From Kiritimatiellia bacterium (GTDB lineage: Bacteria > Verrucomicrobiota > Kiritimatiellia > UBA8416 > SLMC01), in assembly GCA_007133745.1 (NCBI GenBank), contig SLMC01000382.1, positions 1 through 5,717 of the forward strand: 5,717 bases of DNA, given 5' to 3'. Shown piece by piece: positions 1 to 3,234 of this stretch. The notes beneath the pieces are model-generated. The model saw only the letters and a program-made list of their open reading frames with translations. It had not been told where the DNA came from and searched no databases. A program made the position numbers and the translations under genes. The stretch's first letter is position 1. The number at the start of each line of letters is the position of its first letter.

Positions 1-894
1 GTCGTCAAGTTCGGCATCGACAAGGACAACATGTTCGGATTCTGGGACTGGGTCGGCGGCCGCTACTCGATGACCTCGTCGATCGGTCTGCCGATCATGG
101 CGTCGATCGGGCCGGAAAAATTCATAGAGCTGCTCGAGGGCTTTCACGCCATGGACTGCCATTTCCGGGAGGCCCCGTTCGAACGCAACATGCCGGTTCT
201 GCTCGCCCTGCTCGGCGTTTGGTACAATAATTTTTTCGGCGCCGAAACCCATGCCGTGCTGCCCTACGATCAGTATCTGGACCGGTTCCCGGCCTATTTG
301 CAGCAATTGGACATGGAAAGCAACGGCAAAAGCGTCATGCGGGACGGACAACGCGCGACACGCCAGTCCGGCCCGATCGTCTGGGGCGAACCGGGGACGA
401 ACGGACAGCACGCCTTCTATCAGTTGCTGCATCAGGGCACGAAGCTGGTTCCCGCCGACTTCATTGGCTGCATCCGGCCGGCGCATAACCTGGGCGATCA
501 TCACGACAAGCTCATGGCCAACCTCTTCGCGCAGACCGAAGCGCTGGCGTTCGGCAAACCCGCGACCGACCTCCGCGCCGAAGGCGTACCGGAGACGCTC
601 GTGCCGCACAAGACGTTCGAGGGGAATCGACCGACCAATACGATTCTGATGGACGCCCTGACCCCCCACTCACTGGGCGCGCTTGTCGCGCTGTACGAAC
701 ACAAAGTGTTCACGCAAGGCGTGATCTGGAACATTCTTTCTTTCGACCAATGGGGCGTCGAACTGGGCAAGGTTCTGGCCGGGCGCATTCTAGGTGAACT
801 GACCGACACATCCGAAACCGGAACGCATGACAGCTCGACCCGTACGCTGATCGCCCGCTATCGGTCGCGTCGCCCCATACGCGCAGAGGAATGA
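1..894 (+). CDS. pgi: Glucose-6-phosphate isomerase, C-terminal part (5' partial)
   Basis: Interconverts glucose 6-phosphate and fructose 6-phosphate in the cytoplasm (glycolysis/gluconeogenesis). The frame is open from base 1, so the gene begins upstream; 297 residues and a TGA stop are visible. The bacterial enzyme is usually about 550 residues, so roughly the N-terminal 250 are missing from view. Numbering from the first visible codon: the first family signature is DWVGGRYSMTSSIG (residues 16-29), the sugar-phosphate region is VWGEPGTNGQH (127-137), HHDKLMAN lies at 167-174, FEGNRPTN at 206-213, and the second signature SFDQWGVELGK at 247-257. By family knowledge the catalytic residues correspond to Glu130, His168 and Lys257, all present along with Arg21, so the visible half looks intact and active. 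The ATG at 31 is internal (Met11), not the start. The gene converges with the minus-strand operon, and no plus-strand terminator with a T-run follows it. Confidence 0.97.
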   Translation, partial: VVKFGIDKDNMFGFWDWVGGRYSMTSSIGLPIMASIGPEKFIELLEGFHAMDCHFREAPFERNMPVLLALLGVWYNNFFGAETHAVLPYDQYLDRFPAYLQQLDMESNGKSVMRDGQRATRQSGPIVWGEPGTNGQHAFYQLLHQGTKLVPADFIGCIRPAHNLGDHHDKLMANLFAQTEALAFGKPATDLRAEGVPETLVPHKTFEGNRPTNTILMDALTPHSLGALVALYEHKVFTQGVIWNILSFDQWGVELGKVLAGRILGELTDTSETGTHDSSTRTLIARYRSRRPIRAEE

Positions 895-916
895 GCATGG
901 CCATACTGCTTTGTAC

Positions 917-989
917 GGCAGAGCCTGCCTTGCCATTCCCTCACTCGAAGGGGGTAGAACCTTTTCAATTCTCACCGGCAGAGCCGGTG
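917..989. repeat. Two GGCAGAGCC direct repeats, each in a short hairpin
   Basis: The 9-mer GGCAGAGCC occurs at 917-925 and 977-985, exactly 60 bp apart, in the spacer after pgi. The first copy sits in a 5-bp hairpin (GGCAG, loop AGC, CTGCC, 917-929). The second sits in a perfect 7-bp hairpin (CACCGGC, loop AGA, GCCGGTG, 973-989). Neither hairpin is followed by a T-run on either strand, so neither is a classic intrinsic terminator. They could stabilise the 3' end of the pgi mRNA or be copies of a dispersed palindromic repeat. The role is inference; the pairing is seen directly. Confidence 0.5.
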
Positions 990-1015
990 GATTAGAGGGG
1001 ATTAAAACGCTGGCG

Positions 1016-1043
1016 CCTGAAACCCGAAACCTGCAACCGTTGA
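1016..1043. repeat. Degenerate 7-bp tandem repeat (CCTGAAA type), left spacer
   Basis: Four consecutive heptads read CCTGAAA, CCCGAAA, CCTGCAA, CCGTTGA, decaying from left to right. A related block, starting with the same heptad, lies in the other spacer at 3046-3073. No coding frame with support covers it. Function unknown. Confidence 0.55.
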
Positions 1044-1059
1044 TATTCTCTCTCTCCCG

Positions 1060-1079
1060 AAAAAACTGAGCTTGCTCAG
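1060..1079 (-). terminator. Intrinsic terminator of the dehydrogenase/TIM-barrel operon
   Basis: Read on the minus strand, 1079-1066 forms CTGAG, loop CAAG, CTCAG (a sixth C-G pair closes if the loop shrinks to AA), followed at once by six T (1065-1060). It lies about 35 bp downstream of the TGA at 1113-1115, the expected place for a rho-independent terminator. The stem is short, so efficiency may be moderate. On the plus strand there is no T-run after the hairpin, so it should act only on minus-strand transcription. Confidence 0.72.
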
Positions 1080-1090
1080 AGGCTCGGCTA

Positions 1091-1114
1091 ATTACTGATC
1101 GCTGATTGCTCATC
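1091..1114. repeat. Degenerate 7-bp tandem repeat (ACTGATC type) abutting a stop codon
   Basis: From 1094 the sequence reads ACTGATC, GCTGATT, GCTCATC: three heptads with the CTGA core in a fixed 7-bp register (the third has CTCA). The last heptad runs into the stop codon of the TIM-barrel gene (1113-1115). It shares the CTGA core and period with the blocks at 1016-1043 and 3046-3073, and the 9-mer GCTGATTGC also occurs at 3029-3037. Function unknown. Confidence 0.5.
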
Positions 1115-1886
1115 ACGCGGCCAGACAACGGCGCAACTGCATCATATCGCGGACGGCGTGACGATACAGCGTTTCGGCGTCTTCGTTATCCGCGCCGACC
1201 CCTTCGGTAAACTCGATCGTAAACGAACCGCGAAAGCCGAGCGCCTTCAGTAGATCGACTCGCGTACGCGCATCCTCGTCGGGAACCGGGCCTTTGGGAG
1301 ACAAGCAAACGTGGATATGCGTAATCCGATCGCCATGGCAGTCGAACAGCTTGCGTATCCCCGCCTCATCGCCGCCAAACCCGTGAATAATGATCTCGTA
1401 CTCCTCGCGGCCCAGCTCGCGAAACACGGCGGCGGCCTTTTCCGGATTTTCCATCGTCGTGCCGCCATGGCATTCGCAAAGAAAGCGAAAGTCGCGGGGC
1501 AGCATCGCGCGCCATTCCTTTACGTTCTCCACATAGCGCTCGTGCCGTTCAGGAACACGTCCGAAGTTGAATTTCATGCCCTCCGCGCCCAGCGCCAGCG
1601 CCGTTTCCGCCGCCAAACGCCGAGCGGCCAGCGTCTCCATCTCGCAGCGGTCGTATGAATTGAACAGAGCGACGGGAACCGGCAAGTCCTTGAGCTTTTC
1701 CCGTTCCTCTTCCGACGCCAGCACGGCATGATTCTCCCAAAGCTCCAGTCCGTCAAAGCCGTCGGACGCGATCCGCTCGGCCCAGTCGGAAACCTGCAGG
1801 CTTGGGTGGCGCACCCCGTTGAGCCATCGATTCTTTTCCAGCAGCACCGTTCCCAGATAAATCCTGTCTCCATACGTTTTTTTCAT
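1113..1886 (-). CDS. Sugar phosphate isomerase/epimerase family TIM-barrel protein
   Basis: A 257-residue cytoplasmic protein with no signal peptide or membrane segment, of normal length for the xylose isomerase-like/AP endonuclease 2 superfamily. These are divalent-metal TIM barrels that isomerise or epimerise sugars, inositol derivatives or hydroxypyruvate-like substrates. Likely metal and acid-base residues sit where the family places them at strand ends: Glu48 (DGLELWENH), Glu138 and His140 (ECHGG), His168 (IIHGFGG), His190/His192 (THIHV) and Glu225 (TIEFTEG). The strand-6 motif carries a His without the preceding Asp common in epimerases. The start at 1886 is chosen because AGAGGA lies 5 nt upstream; the frame stays open to 2120 but that extension lies inside the upstream dehydrogenase gene. 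It is the second gene of an operon, 20 bp after the dehydrogenase stop, and is followed by a terminator. The specific substrate cannot be assigned. Confidence 0.88.
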   Translation of the reverse strand: MKKTYGDRIYLGTVLLEKNRWLNGVRHPSLQVSDWAERIASDGFDGLELWENHAVLASEEEREKLKDLPVPVALFNSYDRCEMETLAARRLAAETALALGAEGMKFNFGRVPERHERYVENVKEWRAMLPRDFRFLCECHGGTTMENPEKAAAVFRELGREEYEIIIHGFGGDEAGIRKLFDCHGDRITHIHVCLSPKGPVPDEDARTRVDLLKALGFRGSFTIEFTEGVGADNEDAETLYRHAVRDMMQLRRCLAA

Positions 1887-1891
1887 GCTTG

Positions 1892-1897
1892 TCCTCT
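1892..1897 (-). promoter_or_regulatory. Ribosome binding site of the TIM-barrel gene
   Basis: On the minus strand AGAGGA (1897-1892) lies 5 nt before the ATG at 1886. It falls inside the 20-bp gap after the dehydrogenase stop codon and decides the start against the longer open frame. Confidence 0.75.
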
Positions 1898-1906
1898 TTA
1901 TCCCGT

Positions 1907-2914
1907 TCACGTCATTAAAGAATAGCGTTTTTCGTCGATCTCGAACTTCAGCGGCTTGCCTTCCGCAAACGCCCGAATGTTGTCCAAATGCACACGAGAC
2001 CTTCTCAACTCCGCTTCCTTTTCCATGCCCGGCCAGGGCTTGGCGCCAAACTCGTGACAGGTCCAGATGAAGTTTTCCCATTGGCGAGCTTCGTGATCGG
2101 GCGGCAAGTCGTCCGGCCACAACACATCTACGCCCGCGCGCAGCCGTCCGGCCTTCAACTCGTCGAACAGCGCCGTCTGGTCGATAATCGCGCCGCGTGC
2201 CGTATTGATCACCACGCCGTGATCCGGCAGCATAGCCAGCAGCTCGCGGGTCACGGACCCCTCGGTTTCCGGAGTCCAGCCGGCATGAATCACCAGGGCC
2301 TGCGATGTTTCCATGAGTTCCTTAAGCGAATCCACGCGTATGCAGGGGGCGGGAATGTCCTTGGCATAAGGGTCATACACGCGAACGGTCGCGCCAAAGG
2401 GCGCCAGCAGTTTGACAAACTGACGGCCCGCGAACCCGAATCCGTACACGCCCACGCGCAGGCCGGTCAGGCTCCAGCCCACGCTTCGAATGCCGCGCCC
2501 TTCCCCCTTGCGCACGGCCAAAATTCGCTTCGGCAAATCCTTCAGCATGGCCATCAGCAGTGTCAGCGACGATTCCGCCAAGCCCGGGCCGCTGGCATCG
2601 CCCCAGTTCGTAACATGGATTGCCGAGCGAATAACCGGCACTCCAATAACCTTGCGCATGGTGCCGTGCAGGTAGCAGATATACTTCAGGCGGCCGGGAT
2701 TTTCCGCCAGCTCGTCGGGAACTTTGGGCGACCGGGACAGCAGGAGAATATCCGCCGACCGCATATGTTCGGCAACCTGCTTCGGCGTCATGGCTTCGCA
2801 GCCGCGCACGCGTTCCAGATCAAGACCTGGAAGCGCAGCAACAGTATCAAGAAACACACCGGAAATCCGTTCTTCTTCCCGTTCAAAAAACAGCGCCTTC
2901 ATCTTTTCAGACAT
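1907..2914 (-). CDS. D-isomer-specific 2-hydroxyacid dehydrogenase, NAD-dependent
   Basis: A 335-residue cytoplasmic oxidoreductase, full family length. Enzymes of this family reversibly reduce 2-keto acids to D-2-hydroxy acids with NAD(H); relatives include SerA, hydroxypyruvate/glyoxylate reductases and D-lactate dehydrogenase. The split substrate domain covers about residues 1-110 and 295-335, and the nucleotide domain lies between. The Rossmann motif is GFGFAG (158-163), followed by Asp181, which points to NAD rather than NADP. The catalytic Arg240 is in NTARGAIID and the catalytic His287 is in TCHEFGAK, where most members have TPH. The position normally held by the catalytic Glu (DVFxxEP) reads DVLWPDD, giving Asp268. 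GGGGAG 5 nt upstream supports the ATG at 2914; Met5 is a weaker alternative. It is the first gene of an operon with the TIM-barrel gene, which suggests a shared sugar or sugar-acid pathway. The substrate is unknown. Confidence 0.92.
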   Translation of the reverse strand: MSEKMKALFFEREEERISGVFLDTVAALPGLDLERVRGCEAMTPKQVAEHMRSADILLLSRSPKVPDELAENPGRLKYICYLHGTMRKVIGVPVIRSAIHVTNWGDASGPGLAESSLTLLMAMLKDLPKRILAVRKGEGRGIRSVGWSLTGLRVGVYGFGFAGRQFVKLLAPFGATVRVYDPYAKDIPAPCIRVDSLKELMETSQALVIHAGWTPETEGSVTRELLAMLPDHGVVINTARGAIIDQTALFDELKAGRLRAGVDVLWPDDLPPDHEARQWENFIWTCHEFGAKPWPGMEKEAELRRSRVHLDNIRAFAEGKPLKFEIDEKRYSLMT

Positions 2915-2919
2915 GTCGT

Positions 2920-2925
2920 CTCCCC
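2920..2925 (-). promoter_or_regulatory. Ribosome binding site of the dehydrogenase gene
   Basis: On the minus strand GGGGAG (2925-2920) is 5 nt before the ATG at 2914, favouring this start over the in-frame Met codon four residues later. Confidence 0.75.
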
Positions 2926-3045
2926 GTTGTCGTTTCCGTCGTTTTCCAGCATCGTGCGGGACGATTTTTCTCTCGGTTCATCGGCCCGTTTCAGGGGCCA
3001 TCCCTATGCCACCAGTTCCTCCGCAGGCGCTGATTGCCTTGCTTT

Positions 3046-3073
3046 CCTGAAACCTGAACACTGAACCCTGTTC
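3046..3073. repeat. Degenerate 7-bp tandem repeat (CCTGAAA/ACTGAAC type), right spacer
   Basis: Four heptads in register: CCTGAAA, CCTGAAC, ACTGAAC, CCTGTTC. It begins with the same heptad as the block at 1016-1043 and lies in the same orientation in the window. It sits about 130-160 bp upstream of the dehydrogenase start, so it could be in the leader or promoter zone. Function unknown. Confidence 0.6.
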
Positions 3074-3170
3074 TCTCAAACAAAAACGCCATACTACGCC
3101 ATGCACCCGAACCGAAACAAGACAAAAACGATTTATCGCGCTTTTCGCGAGTTTCGCAGCTTCATTCTTG

Positions 3171-3195
3171 AAAAGATACACGCAAAAGCGTGTGT
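3171..3195 (-). terminator. Probable intrinsic terminator of the propeller-protein gene
   Basis: On the minus strand 3195-3176 folds into an 8-bp stem around a TTTT loop (the 6-bp core is ACACGC/GCGTGT on the plus strand, extended by one wobble and one A-T pair). It is followed by C and then four T (3174-3171). It lies 40 bp after the TGA at 3235-3237. The U-tract is short, so termination may be partial; if it fails, the propeller gene and the dehydrogenase operon would be cotranscribed. Confidence 0.58.
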
Positions 3196-3234
3196 ATTAT
3201 TCGGACCACGCTCCTCTTTCACTTTCGTAACCGT

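Larger units (their letters stand above)
2915..3234. other. 320-bp spacer between propeller gene and dehydrogenase gene
   Basis: No supported gene lies here. From left to right it holds the dehydrogenase Shine-Dalgarno (2920-2925); a weak ATCGT/ACGAT hairpin with five T on the plus strand (2951-2969); a GGCCC/GGGCC hairpin (2983-2999) whose loop carries GTTTCAGG, an inverted copy of the CCTGAAA heptad; the heptad block at 3046-3073; a TCGCG/CGCGA hairpin (3136-3150); and a probable terminator (3171-3195). The dehydrogenase promoter must lie here if its operon is independent of the gene to the right; no convincing -35/-10 pair was found. Confidence 0.6.

Noticed and set aside
1887..2120. N-terminal extension of the TIM-barrel gene to a 335-residue protein
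   Set aside because: The extra residues overlap the dehydrogenase coding region and do not resemble the family; a good ribosome binding site sits just before the ATG at 1886.
1988..3064. A 358-codon open frame on the plus strand opposite the dehydrogenase gene
   Set aside because: It is antisense to a clear family member, has no recognisable domain and a low-complexity His/Arg/Gln-rich composition typical of GC-rich shadow frames.
1016..3073. CRISPR array as an explanation for the short repeats
   Set aside because: The units are 7 bp with no spacers, far shorter than CRISPR repeats, and no cas gene is present.
3091..3120. Possible minus-strand promoter TTGTTT - 18 bp - TAGTAT upstream of the dehydrogenase
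   Set aside because: Both boxes match the sigma-70 consensus poorly and the leader would be about 175 nt; such matches are expected by chance.
3136..3150. TCGCG/CGCGA hairpin as a second terminator after the propeller gene
   Set aside because: On the minus strand the nearest run of five T is several bases beyond the stem, so it lacks the usual adjacent U-tract.
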